A stretch of DNA of 64,000 nucleotides from Mesorhizobium sp. WSM3862 (GTDB lineage: Bacteria > Pseudomonadota > Alphaproteobacteria > Rhizobiales > Rhizobiaceae): the NCBI RefSeq assembly GCF_002294985.1, contig NZ_NSGE01000004.1, positions 434,001 through 498,000 on the forward strand, read 5' to 3'. A program made the position numbers and the translations under genes. The notes beneath the pieces are model-generated. The model was not told where the DNA came from and ran no database searches. It saw only the letters and a list, made by a program, of their open reading frames with translations. Below are positions 8,848 through 17,411 of the stretch, one piece after another (the first letter of the stretch is position 1; the number at the start of each line of letters is the position of its first letter).

Positions 8848-10103
8848 CCGATCCAAAAACTTTCCTTACGTCGATCTTCAACGCCGCCGTCGCCGCCGCC
8901 GATCCGGAAAAGACGATCCGCAATCATTTGCCGGCAAAGCCGAAGGGCCGCACCATCGTTATCGGCGCCGGCAAGGGCTCGGCGCAGATGGCGGCGGCCT
9001 TCGAGAAGGTCTGGAATGGTCCGATCGATGGGCTGGTCGTGACCCGCTACGGCTATGGCGCAAAATGCGAGCGCATCGAGATCATCGAGGCGGCGCATCC
9101 GGTGCCGGACGCCGCCGGCCTCGAAGCCTCGCGTCGGCTGCTCGAGAAGGTGCGGGGATTGACCGCGGACGATCTGGTCGTGGCGCTGATTTCGGGCGGC
9201 GGCTCGGCGCTGCTGCCGTCGCCCGCTCCCGGCCTGACTCTTGCCGACGAGATCGCCGTCAACGAGGCGCTGCTCGCTTCCGGCGCGCCGATCGCGGCGA
9301 TGAACACCATCCGCAAGCACGTCTCGACCATAAAGGGCGGACGGCTGGCCGGCGCCGCACATCCGGCCCGCGTCGTATCGCTGGTCGTCTCCGACATTCC
9401 CGGCGACAATCCGGCGCTGGTGGCCTCGGGGCCGACCGTCCCCGACACCGGCAGCCGCGCGGATGCGCTGGCGTCGATCGCCGCCTACGGCATGAGCCTG
9501 CCGGATGCGGTCATGGCGCATATTCAGTCTGCCTCAGCCGATGCGCCACGCTCCAACGATCCAGTCTTTGCCGGCAATGAAGTGCATCTCATCGCCTCGG
9601 CCGGCGTCTCGCTGGAAGCCGCGGCCGCCGAAGCGAAGCGGCAAGGCCTCAAGGCCGTCATCCTGTCGGATTCGATCGAGGGCGAGGCGCGCGAGGTCGG
9701 CGGCGTGCATGCCGCGATTGCCCGCGAGGTGGCGACCCGCAACCGGCCTTTCGAGAAGCCGATGCTGATCCTCTCCGGCGGTGAGACGACGGTGACGCTG
9801 CGGGCGAAAGGCAAGGGCGGCCGCAATTCCGAATTCCTGCTTGCCTTCGCCATCGGCATCGATGGGCTCAGCGGCATTCATGCTTTAGCCGCGGACACCG
9901 ACGGCATCGACGGCTCCGAGGACAATGCCGGCGCCTTCGCCGACGGCACGACCGTGGCGCGCATGCGTGCCGCAGGCGTCGATGCCAAGGCTATGCTTGC
10001 CGGCAACAATGCCTGGACCGCCTTCAACGCGGTCGGCGATCTGTTCGTGCCCGGTCCGACCGGGACCAACGTCAATGATCTAAGGGCGATACTCGTCCGG
10101 TAG
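8844..10103 (+). CDS. Glycerate 2-kinase, GckA/TtuD type (MOFRL family)
   Basis: Phosphorylates D-glycerate, most likely to 2-phosphoglycerate; the family is often mislabelled hydroxypyruvate reductase (TtuD). The 419-residue sequence shows the N-terminal DUF4147 part (VIGAGKGSAQMA, ALISGGGSALLP, NTIRKHVSTIKGGRLA, VSDIPGDNPALVASGP) and the C-terminal MOFRL domain (LILSGGETTVTLRAKGKGGRNSEF split across LSGGETTVT and GKGGRNSEF; TDGIDGSEDNAGA). It starts within the UPF0303 stop codon. Glycerate arises from glyoxylate and hence from urate/allantoin breakdown or from the 2-hydroxyacid dehydrogenase route, which fits the purine context. Confidence 0.92.
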   Translation: MTDPKTFLTSIFNAAVAAADPEKTIRNHLPAKPKGRTIVIGAGKGSAQMAAAFEKVWNGPIDGLVVTRYGYGAKCERIEIIEAAHPVPDAAGLEASRRLLEKVRGLTADDLVVALISGGGSALLPSPAPGLTLADEIAVNEALLASGAPIAAMNTIRKHVSTIKGGRLAGAAHPARVVSLVVSDIPGDNPALVASGPTVPDTGSRADALASIAAYGMSLPDAVMAHIQSASADAPRSNDPVFAGNEVHLIASAGVSLEAAAAEAKRQGLKAVILSDSIEGEAREVGGVHAAIAREVATRNRPFEKPMLILSGGETTVTLRAKGKGGRNSEFLLAFAIGIDGLSGIHALAADTDGIDGSEDNAGAFADGTTVARMRAAGVDAKAMLAGNNAWTAFNAVGDLFVPGPTGTNVNDLRAILVR

Positions 10104-10111
10104 CGCAATAA

Positions 10112-10335
10112 ACGCTGAAGTCGTCATTCCAGGGCGAAGCAGGAGCGAACCTCCGTCGCGGAGACCCTGGAATCCATTCCGTGACCTCGGGCATGGAATG
10201 CAGCGGAGCAGAATTGTGCATCGTTGCGACGCCTGCAGGCAACGGAATGATCCTCGGGTCTGCGCGCGCGTCGCTCCGCTCCTTGCTTCGCCCGTGGATG
10301 ACGAGGCGACGGGCATCTCGCCCAATTCTCCCCAG
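10112..10335. repeat. Dispersed intergenic repeat with nested hairpins
   Basis: Fills most of the gap between the converging glycerate kinase and UdgX genes. TTCCAGGG and CCCTGGAA form an outer 8-bp stem, and CATTCC/GGAATG pairs recur. The right part (GGGTCTGCG, GTCGCTCC, GCTCCTTGCT, GGATGACGA) is repeated at 20873-20921. No coding signal is seen. Confidence 0.55.
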
Positions 10336-10394
10336 TCGCACGACTCGTACAACAGCATCCGTCCGCGCAAGTCCCGTTCAGGCGCGCAGATCGG

Positions 10395-11861
10395 TCAAGC
10401 AGCCATCAACTGCTTCACCTTCTTCATATCGGTGAGAAACCGCTCCCTCTCGGCCTCCTTGTCCTCGTGCTCGCGGATGCGCAGGATGAAGGAGGGATGG
10501 ATGGTGACAAAGACGCGCAAGCCGTCCTCGCGCTGGATGACATCGCCGCGCATCCTGGTGATCGGCACCGCCTTGCCGAGCAGCGACTGCGCTGCTGTCG
10601 CGCCGAGCGCCACCGCAAGATTTGGCTTGATGATGTCAAGTTCCTTGTCGAGCCACCAGCGGCAGGCACGAATTTCGCCGGCATTGGGCTTTGAATGGAT
10701 CCGCCTCTTGCCGCGCGGCTCGAACTTGAAATGCTTCACCGCATTGGTCACATAGACCTTGCGGCGGTCGATCTCGGCCTGGTCCAAAATGCTGTCGAAC
10801 ACCTTGCCCGCGGGCCCGACGAACGGCTTGCCGGCAAGGTCCTCTTGGTCGCCGGGCTGCTCTCCAACAAACACCACGTCGGCATTCTCCGGTCCCTCGC
10901 CGAACACGGTTTGCGTAGCATCGCGCCAGAGCGGGCAACGCCGGCAACCGCTCGCCTCTTCGCGCAATGCCGGAATATCCGTACTTTCGGGCGCCACCAC
11001 ATCCGCCGGCTCCGGCGAAGGCCAGTGTTTTGCCTTCACTTTGGCGTGGTGCGGCGCTGGGGAGGTTGGCATCCGGGCGATCATGGCTGTCGCGGCTCTG
11101 TCCGCTCCTGCTATCAGGTCTGGAATGAGCGAGGCCTCGGGAAGGTTCCGCCAATATTTCTTCGGCATCTCCTTCTGCATCGCCTTCACCTTGAGGCGGG
11201 CCGGGTTGAAGATATTCTCGAAATAGGTCCGCCACAGCGTCTCGGCGTCGTCTTCTGCCGGCGCGTCGCGCTTGCCGGCGCCTGGGCCGATCGACAGCCG
11301 CTCGCCGTCCCAGTCGGCCGAGGCGTGCGGCGTTAGAATCGTCCAGCGCATGCCGGCGAAGCGGCGCACGAAGAAATCGGCATTGCGCTCGACGATGAAA
11401 TGGTCGGGCTCGAACCAGGCGACATAACGTTCCTCCGCGCCGTCGCCGATCTTCCGGAAGCGCACGAAGGCGCGCATCTTGTGAATGTCGCGCCGAACCG
11501 CCTTTTCCATGAACTCGAGCCTGCGGATATCCGGGTCGGAAGCGATCGACAGCAGCTTCGGTTCGACGCGCAACCGCCAGAGCAGCCGATAGAGGAAGTT
11601 GAAACGCTCGGGGTCCGAATGACAGATGACCGTCTCTGCGCGTTCGATGAAGTCGCGCGGCACGACAAGCCGCGCATCTTGTCGGCAAGCCGGCAAATCG
11701 TTGGCGCGATCATCATCGTCGTGGCCAACCTGCCAAGCCACGTCTTCCGGCGGAATATCATTCGTGGCCAGCCGGCGCGCCGCATCGCGCCAACCGGCGA
11801 AATCGGTCTCGCCTTCAAGCCGGACGAGATGAGATGCGAGGCTGAGCTGGGTCCGTGCCAT
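10395..11861 (-). CDS. DUF4130 + UdgX-type uracil-DNA binding/glycosylase fusion protein
   Basis: A 488-residue two-domain protein. The N-terminal ~250 residues match the DUF4130 'DNA metabolism' domain (FNFLYRLLWRLRVEPKLL, MRAFVRFRKI, ERYVAWFEPDHFIVER). The C-terminal part is a family-4-like uracil-DNA glycosylase fold of the UdgX subgroup: CRRCPLW, GEQPGDQEDLAGKPFVGPAG, and the hallmark KRRIH loop at residues ~385-389 whose histidine in characterised UdgX forms a covalent bond to the abasic site after uracil excision; HPSFIL closes the site. The start chosen lies 2 bases after the stop of the radical SAM gene, so the two proteins are co-translated and likely act together. Confidence 0.9.
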   Translation of the reverse strand: MARTQLSLASHLVRLEGETDFAGWRDAARRLATNDIPPEDVAWQVGHDDDDRANDLPACRQDARLVVPRDFIERAETVICHSDPERFNFLYRLLWRLRVEPKLLSIASDPDIRRLEFMEKAVRRDIHKMRAFVRFRKIGDGAEERYVAWFEPDHFIVERNADFFVRRFAGMRWTILTPHASADWDGERLSIGPGAGKRDAPAEDDAETLWRTYFENIFNPARLKVKAMQKEMPKKYWRNLPEASLIPDLIAGADRAATAMIARMPTSPAPHHAKVKAKHWPSPEPADVVAPESTDIPALREEASGCRRCPLWRDATQTVFGEGPENADVVFVGEQPGDQEDLAGKPFVGPAGKVFDSILDQAEIDRRKVYVTNAVKHFKFEPRGKRRIHSKPNAGEIRACRWWLDKELDIIKPNLAVALGATAAQSLLGKAVPITRMRGDVIQREDGLRVFVTIHPSFILRIREHEDKEAERERFLTDMKKVKQLMAA

Positions 11862-11863
11862 GG

Positions 11864-13099
11864 TCAAAACAGCGAAAGCTGCTCGCAAGAGCGGCTGATG
11901 ATCTGGCGCAGGCCCGACTTGTCGGTGAGCGCGCCCGGCGACCAGCCTTCCGCAGTGATGAAGGGGCGTACCTTGGCGACCGAATGGCAGAGCCGTCCGA
12001 CATCTTCGAGACGCAGCCGGCGATGGCGGCGCGTCTGCAGAATCCTGTCGACGACCTTCGTGCCCAACCCCGGGACACGCAGCAGCGCCTCCCGATCGGC
12101 GCGGTTGACGTCGACCGGGAACCGGCCGCGGTTGCGCAGCGCCCAGGCAAGTTTGGGATCGATGGCAAGGTCGAGCATGCCGTCATTGCTGCCGGCCAGG
12201 ATTTCAGGCTGCGAGAAGCCGTAGAAGCGCATCAGCCAGTCCGCCTGGTAAAGCCGGTGCTCGCGCATCAAGGGCGGCTTCTGCAACGGCAGCGCCGCAG
12301 ACGAATCCGGGATCGGACTGAAGGCGGAATAATAGACGCGGCGCAGATGGTAGCTGCCATAAAGCCGGGCGCTGGCGCGCAGGATGCCGTCGTCGGACGT
12401 TTTGTCGGCGCCGACAATCATCTGCGTCGACTGGCCGCCCGGCGCAAAGCGCTCGCGTTTGCGGCTCTGCAACGTTGGTTCGGCCTTCTCTTCGATCTTG
12501 CGGCGCAGCTTGGCCATGGAAAGCCGGATCGTTTCCGGCTTCTTTTCCGGGGCCAACTTCTTCACCCCTTCGTCGGTCGGCAGCTCGACATTGATCGACA
12601 GGCGATCGGCATAACGGCCTGCTTTTTCGATCAGTTCGGCTGACGCTTCGGGAATGGTCTTGAGGTGAATATAGCCGCCGAATTTCTCCTCGATCCTGAG
12701 CCTTCGCGCCACCTCGACCATCTCGCCCATCGTCTCGTCCGGCGAGCGGATGACGCCGGAAGACAGGAACAGACCCTCGATGTAGTTGCGGCGATAAAAA
12801 TCCATGGTGAGCCGCACCACCTCGTCGACGCTGAAGCGGGCTCGCCGCACATTGGAGGAGGAGCGGTTGATGCAATAGCTGCAGTCGTAAATGCAGAAAT
12901 TGGTGAGCAGGATCTTCAGCAGCGAAATGCAGCGCCCGTCCGGCGCGTAGGAATGGCAGATGCCCGAGCCCTCGGTCGAACCGATGCCGCCCGATTTCAG
13001 CGAATCGCGTTTCGCCGAACCGGACGATGCGCAGGAGGCGTCGTATTTAGCGGCGTCGGACAGGATCGCCAGTTTCTCGCGGACGGAAAGCACAGCCAT
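11864..13099 (-). CDS. Putative DNA modification/repair radical SAM protein linked to UdgX
   Basis: A 411-residue radical SAM enzyme of the subfamily defined by its linkage to UDG genes. The iron-sulfur motif CIYDCSYC (CX3CX2C) binds the 4Fe-4S cluster that cleaves S-adenosylmethionine; a second cysteine-bearing segment GSGICHSYAPDGRCISLLK precedes it. The C-terminus carries a helix-hairpin-helix DNA-binding motif (VNRADREALLRVPGLGTKVV, then RILQTRRHRRLRLEDVGRL). The ATG used begins the conserved MAVLSVREKLAILSDAAKYDASC region; longer readings run into non-conserved sequence. Substrate unknown. Gene order radical SAM then DUF4130-UdgX is the conserved arrangement. Confidence 0.9.
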   Translation of the reverse strand: MAVLSVREKLAILSDAAKYDASCASSGSAKRDSLKSGGIGSTEGSGICHSYAPDGRCISLLKILLTNFCIYDCSYCINRSSSNVRRARFSVDEVVRLTMDFYRRNYIEGLFLSSGVIRSPDETMGEMVEVARRLRIEEKFGGYIHLKTIPEASAELIEKAGRYADRLSINVELPTDEGVKKLAPEKKPETIRLSMAKLRRKIEEKAEPTLQSRKRERFAPGGQSTQMIVGADKTSDDGILRASARLYGSYHLRRVYYSAFSPIPDSSAALPLQKPPLMREHRLYQADWLMRFYGFSQPEILAGSNDGMLDLAIDPKLAWALRNRGRFPVDVNRADREALLRVPGLGTKVVDRILQTRRHRRLRLEDVGRLCHSVAKVRPFITAEGWSPGALTDKSGLRQIISRSCEQLSLF

Positions 13100-13188
13100 G
13101 CGTTCATGATATGTTCCAGAAAGTCGCCTGGCTATAACTTTTGAGTGTCGCGGCGAAACGTGATCACTCCGTCTGCGAGGCCAAGTCC

Positions 13189-14610
13189 TCAGACCTCGTG
13201 GAGGTAGAGGTGGTAGTCGAGTTCGCTGACGGTGCGTGCGACGCGCAGATATTCCGCCTGCTTGATCGCCACGAAGGTCCGGTGCAGGTCGGGACCGAGC
13301 GCCGATTTCAGGAATTCGGAGCCACGTGCGGCCTCGATCGCGGCGCGCCAATCGGTCGGCATGGTGGAGGCTTCCGTTGGCTGCTCGTAACCGTTGCCGG
13401 TCGTTTCCGGTCCGGGGTCAAGGGCCTCGTCGAGGCCCTTGACGATGCCCGCCAGCACCGTCGCCGCCACAAGATAAGGGTTTGCGTCGACGCCGGACGG
13501 CCGGTGCTCGATACGCCGGTTCATCGCATCGCCCGCCGGCACGCGCAACGCCACGGAGCGGTTGTTGACGCCCCAGGTCGGCGCCACCGGCGCATAGGAT
13601 TGCGCCACGAAACGCCGCCATGAATTGGCATGCGGCGCAAACACCAGCATCGATTCCGCCATGGTGTGGATCAGGCCGCCAAGCGCGTTGAGCAGGCTGG
13701 GCGACCATTTCTCGCCGGCAGATTCGGTGAAGACGTTGCGGCCGGCATCGTCCTGCAGCGAGACGTGGAAATGCATGCCCGAACCGGCATAGGCCTCGAT
13801 CGGCTTGGCCATGAAGCAGGCGGTGACGCCGTGCCGGCGCGCCTGCGCCCTCACCAGCCGCTTCAGCATGACCAGGTCGTCGGCCGCCCGCATCACGTCC
13901 TTGCGGTAGTTGAGCGTCAGCTCGTACTGTCCGGGCGCATATTCGGAAATCACCGTCTCGGCCGGAATGCCTTGCGCCCTGGCGGCGGCGTAGATGTCGG
14001 AAAACAGCGGCTCCATGCCGTGCAGGTGGTCGACCGAATAGACTTCCGTTTTGCCCGAGCGGCGGCCGTCGAGCACCGCGCGCGCCGCCTGCACCTTGCC
14101 GTCGGCGTCGCGCTCATTGGCGAGCAGAAAAAATTCCAGCTCGAAGGCGCCGGCCGGATGCAGGCCGCGCGCCGCCAGGAGCTCGACTTGCCTTGCCAGC
14201 ACCAGCCGCGGATCGGAGGTCATCGGCTGGCCGTCGAGACGATACATCGCCATCAGCAACTGGCCGCGCGGCGGCTTGGTGCCGTGCAGCGGCACCAGCG
14301 TGCCTGGGACCGGCCATGCCCTGAGGTCGCCGTCGCCGGTGTCCCAGATCAGCCCGGTCTCGTGGACATCCTCACCGGTGATGTCGAGGCCGAGGATCGA
14401 GATCGGCATATGCCTTCCGCCCTCGAAAATGCTCATTAGCTCGTGCCGGCGCACGATCTTGCCGCGGCCGATGCCGTTGGCGTCGGTGAGCACGATGTCG
14501 AAGGCCTCGATGTCGGGATGGGCGGCGAGAAACGCTTTCGCCTCGGCCGGCGTCGAGCCCGAAGGGGAGGTCACAACTGTGCTCGGATTGTCCATAGCCG
14601 CTTGTCTCAT
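13189..14610 (-). CDS. Glutamine synthetase family protein (gamma-glutamylpolyamine synthetase-like)
   Basis: ATP-dependent ligase of the glutamine synthetase superfamily, 473 residues. Nucleotide and metal residues are visible: FELEFFLL, SEYAPGQYELTL, AGSGMHFHVSL, NNRSVALRVP and NRRIEHRPSG. It lacks the adenylylation loop of classical GlnA and resembles PuuA/GlnT-type enzymes that glutamylate amines. The ATG overlaps the stop of the upstream class III aminotransferase (ATGA), which is the arrangement of amine or polyamine catabolic operons; a second ATG five codons on is possible. A nitrogen-scavenging role with the aminotransferase is inferred; the amine substrate cannot be read from sequence. 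Confidence 0.88.
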   Translation of the reverse strand: MRQAAMDNPSTVVTSPSGSTPAEAKAFLAAHPDIEAFDIVLTDANGIGRGKIVRRHELMSIFEGGRHMPISILGLDITGEDVHETGLIWDTGDGDLRAWPVPGTLVPLHGTKPPRGQLLMAMYRLDGQPMTSDPRLVLARQVELLAARGLHPAGAFELEFFLLANERDADGKVQAARAVLDGRRSGKTEVYSVDHLHGMEPLFSDIYAAARAQGIPAETVISEYAPGQYELTLNYRKDVMRAADDLVMLKRLVRAQARRHGVTACFMAKPIEAYAGSGMHFHVSLQDDAGRNVFTESAGEKWSPSLLNALGGLIHTMAESMLVFAPHANSWRRFVAQSYAPVAPTWGVNNRSVALRVPAGDAMNRRIEHRPSGVDANPYLVAATVLAGIVKGLDEALDPGPETTGNGYEQPTEASTMPTDWRAAIEAARGSEFLKSALGPDLHRTFVAIKQAEYLRVARTVSELDYHLYLHEV

Positions 14611-15983
14611 GCCGTAAGCCTGGCGGCAACCGCGGCGAAAGCCGCGATCAGGCGGCTTACCTGCGCCGCGGTCGTCGCCGGCGAGATCAGCATCATATTG
14701 TGGAACGGCGCGATCAGCACGCCGCGATTGACCAGCGCGACATGGACGGCGGCTTCGAGTTCCGGCGCATGTGCCGTCTCCGCCTCGCCGCCGTTCTTGA
14801 GCGGCCCGGGCGCGCAGATGAACTCGACGCGGGCGCCGACGCGCGCGACATGCCAAGGCAGCTTGTTTCGCTCGATGACGTCGGAGAGCCCCGCGTCGAG
14901 GCGGCGCGCCAGCCGGTCCATATGCGCATAGGCTTCCTCGGTCATTACCTCTTCGAGCGTCGCCCGCATCGCCGCGAATTGCAGCGGGTTGGCCGACAGC
15001 GTGGTGCCCATGCCGGAATAGCCGGGCTCCTTGCTGCGATTGTAGGTGCCGTAGCGCGTCGCGACCTCCTCGCTCATGCCCCAGATGCTGGCCGGCACGC
15101 CTCCGGCCACCGGCTTGCCGAGCACGAACAGGTCCGGCTCCAGCCCGTGCCGTCGCGTGTAACCGCCGGGCCCGGTTGAAATGGTGTGCGTCTCGTCGAT
15201 CAAAAGCAGCGTGCCGGCGGCCCGGGTGAGGCGCCGCAGCGCGTCGTGGAAGCCGGGCTCCGGCAGCACCATGCAGGAATTGGTCAGCACCGGTTCGGTG
15301 ATCACGCAGGCCACATCACGGTCGCCAAGTGCCGCTTCCAATGCTGCAATATCGTTGAATTCGATAACCTTGGTTGCCCGTGTAAGATCGCGGAACTCGC
15401 CTGCCAGCCCAGGCCGGTTGACCGGCCTGCCGTCGATCAGTCGCACCATCGTCTCGTCGACCGAGCCGTGATAGCAGCCGTTGAAGACAAGGATCTTTTC
15501 GCGCCCCGTCACCGCGCGGGCGACCCGCAAGGCGAAGCGGTTGGCATCGGTGGCGGTGGTGGCGACCTGCCAATAAGGCAGGCCGAAGCGCTGCTGCAAG
15601 AGCGGACCGATCGCCAGCGCATCCTCGCTGGGCAGCATATAGGTCAAGCCGCGTGCTGCCTGCCGGCGGATGGCGCGGGCGACCGGCGGCGGCGAATGGC
15701 CGAGCATCGAGCCGGTGTCGCCGAGGCAGAAATCGTCGAGCTTGTTGCCGTCGACATCGATAATCTTGGCGCTCTTGGCGCTGTCGACCAGGATCGGGAA
15801 AGGCGTCGGCCAGTCGGCCATCCAATGCATCGGCACGCCGCCGAGGAAGCCGGCCATGCCGTTGCCAACCTTGGCCTCGGACTTTGGCCGCGCCTTGCGG
15901 AAGGCGGCCGCCTCCGTTTCGCGCAGTTCCGCGATGCGGGCGGCGGCGATGCCGCCGATGGAAGTCCGGTCGATTGAATGCAT
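14607..15983 (-). CDS. Class III (PLP-dependent) aminotransferase
   Basis: Fold-type I aminotransferase, 458 residues, of the glutamate-1-semialdehyde/omega-transaminase group. Visible: the glycine-rich FNGCYHGSVDE phosphate-binding segment, LLIDETHTISTGPGGYT with the Asp that pairs to the pyridine nitrogen, and VLGKPVAGGVPASIWG with the Schiff-base lysine. The start has a GAGGGG site. First gene of an operon with the glutamine-synthetase-like gene, which it overlaps by 4 bases. The pairing suggests an amine or omega-amino acid substrate. Confidence 0.88.
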   Translation of the reverse strand: MHSIDRTSIGGIAAARIAELRETEAAAFRKARPKSEAKVGNGMAGFLGGVPMHWMADWPTPFPILVDSAKSAKIIDVDGNKLDDFCLGDTGSMLGHSPPPVARAIRRQAARGLTYMLPSEDALAIGPLLQQRFGLPYWQVATTATDANRFALRVARAVTGREKILVFNGCYHGSVDETMVRLIDGRPVNRPGLAGEFRDLTRATKVIEFNDIAALEAALGDRDVACVITEPVLTNSCMVLPEPGFHDALRRLTRAAGTLLLIDETHTISTGPGGYTRRHGLEPDLFVLGKPVAGGVPASIWGMSEEVATRYGTYNRSKEPGYSGMGTTLSANPLQFAAMRATLEEVMTEEAYAHMDRLARRLDAGLSDVIERNKLPWHVARVGARVEFICAPGPLKNGGEAETAHAPELEAAVHVALVNRGVLIAPFHNMMLISPATTAAQVSRLIAAFAAVAARLTA

Positions 15984-16068
15984 GAAGCCCCTCTTTCTCG
16001 CGCGCCACTCTGCCAACCGGTCGGCAAAACCGCAATTGGCCGCGCAGGTGGCGGGCGTTGGCTCAGGC

Positions 16069-16176
16069 AGTAGGGATTAAGGGATTAAGGAAGTAGGGGA
16101 GTAGGGCATTGGGAAGACAGCGGAGGAAGGCTCTCCTTCCCTATTCCCTTGCCGCCCTATTCCCCTAATCCCTTAC
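16069..16176. repeat. TAGGG-rich inverted repeat element
   Basis: The left arm is built of repeated AGGGATTA, AAGGAAGT and AGGGGAGTAGGG units and the right arm of TCCCTATTCCC, GCCCTATTCCCC and TAATCCCTTA, its reverse complement in style. It fills the space between the aminotransferase promoter and the WD40 stop. A second copy lies at 53062-53167. Confidence 0.6.
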
Positions 16177-17147
16177 GCAGTGATGTCGATCACGCCGCAA
16201 TCGCCGGCCGCGCTGCCGAAGACGATGCGGCGCTCTTCCTTGTCCCACATCATCGAGGTGATGGCGCCTTTGCCGGGACGACGCAGCAGCACTTCCTTGG
16301 CGTCGGCGAAGCGGGCCGCGATCACCATGCCGTCCTCATAGCCGATCGCGGTGACCTCCTGGCTGGGATGGCAGGCAACGCACGTCACCATGGTATTGCC
16401 GCGCGTGCCGAGCTCCAGTGGCGCCTTGCCCATCGGCCCGTCCTTGCTGGCGAAAGGCCACACGATCGCCGCCGGCGCGCCGGAGCTCGCCAGCCATTTG
16501 CCCTTCACGCTCCAGGACAGGCTTTTGACCTTGCCCGGATAGCCGCTCATGCGCATGTGCTTGCCGTCCGCCAGCTTCCAGCCATGCAACGCGTTTTCCT
16601 GCATGGTCGTGATCAGGAAAGCGCTGTCCGGCGAAAAGCTGATCCCGGTATGGGCGCCGGCCCATTCGAGCTCGACCGGCTTGCCCTCCGCCGCCGGGAA
16701 ATGCAGCGTCGCGCCATTGTAGCGGGCAACGCCGAAGCGCATGCCCTTGGGCGAGAAGGCGAGCCCTTCCACCGAGCGCGGATGCGCGAATTCCTTGATC
16801 TTGCCGTCGGCGAAACGGACGAACGCCGTCTTGCCAGAGGCATAGGCGACTGCGCCCTGAGGGCCCGCCGCAACGCTGGTGATCCATTTTCTGCCGGCGC
16901 TGGCAAGTTCGCTCGCCTCGCCGCCGGCCTTGACCGCAAACACCTTGCCGTCCTCGCCGCCGGTGATCAGGCGGTCGTTCGCCGCATCGTGGAAGGCGGC
17001 GAGCAGCCCGTCATTCGCCTGTACGGTCTTGTGCCCATTGTCGAGCCGATGGATCGCGCCGTCGGCCAAAGCGAAATGCGGCACGTCGCCGAGGAAGACG
17101 GCGGCGACGCAATGGCCTTCGAGATCAAGCGGGGCGACTGTCGGCAT
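16173..17147 (-). CDS. WD40 repeat protein
   Basis: A 324-residue beta-propeller protein with about seven degenerate WD-like blades (for example DGLLAAFHDAANDRLITGGEDGK given as DRLITGGEDGKV, RFGVARYNGATLHF, SLSWSVKGKWLASSG, VTAIGYEDGMVIAARF, RRIVFGSAAGDCGVIDI). No signal peptide or transmembrane segment, so it is cytoplasmic. It lies downstream of the CobW GTPase gene in the same direction, separated by a palindromic repeat; the pair is common in Rhizobiales, suggesting a role in metal insertion or as a scaffold for that GTPase. The exact function is not known. Confidence 0.8.
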   Translation of the reverse strand: MPTVAPLDLEGHCVAAVFLGDVPHFALADGAIHRLDNGHKTVQANDGLLAAFHDAANDRLITGGEDGKVFAVKAGGEASELASAGRKWITSVAAGPQGAVAYASGKTAFVRFADGKIKEFAHPRSVEGLAFSPKGMRFGVARYNGATLHFPAAEGKPVELEWAGAHTGISFSPDSAFLITTMQENALHGWKLADGKHMRMSGYPGKVKSLSWSVKGKWLASSGAPAAIVWPFASKDGPMGKAPLELGTRGNTMVTCVACHPSQEVTAIGYEDGMVIAARFADAKEVLLRRPGKGAITSMMWDKEERRIVFGSAAGDCGVIDITA

Positions 17148-17247
17148 GGGGATGGTCCATTCGATTTCTGCCCTTCCCCTTAAGGGGTTGAGCTACGGGT
17201 CTCAACCCGCTTCGGATCGCAAACGAGGAATGGCGCGAGCGTTGCGG

Positions 17248-17399
17248 CTCTCCCTTCTCCCCCTGTGGGAGACGGTGGCCGAGCGAAGCTCGGTCGGATG
17301 AGGGTGTTCCAGCTTGGCAAAGACGGCGATCCGTCCAACACCCCTCAACCGTCTCGGCGCTGCGCGCCGATCCACCTTCTCCCACAAGGGGAGAAGGTC
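17248..17399. repeat. RIME-like palindromic element between WD40 and cobW genes
   Basis: Long inverted repeat. Left arm CTCCCTTCTCCCCCTGTGGG, then GGTGGCCGAGCGAAGC and GAGGGTGTT; right arm AACACCCCTCAACC, GCGCTGCGCGCCGATCC, ACCTTCTCCCACAAGGGGAG. The arms are near reverse complements around a ~25-base centre. It is the same type of element as the one inside xdhC and is placed intergenically as is usual. Confidence 0.7.
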
Positions 17400-17411
17400 A
17401 GGGCGGCCAAA

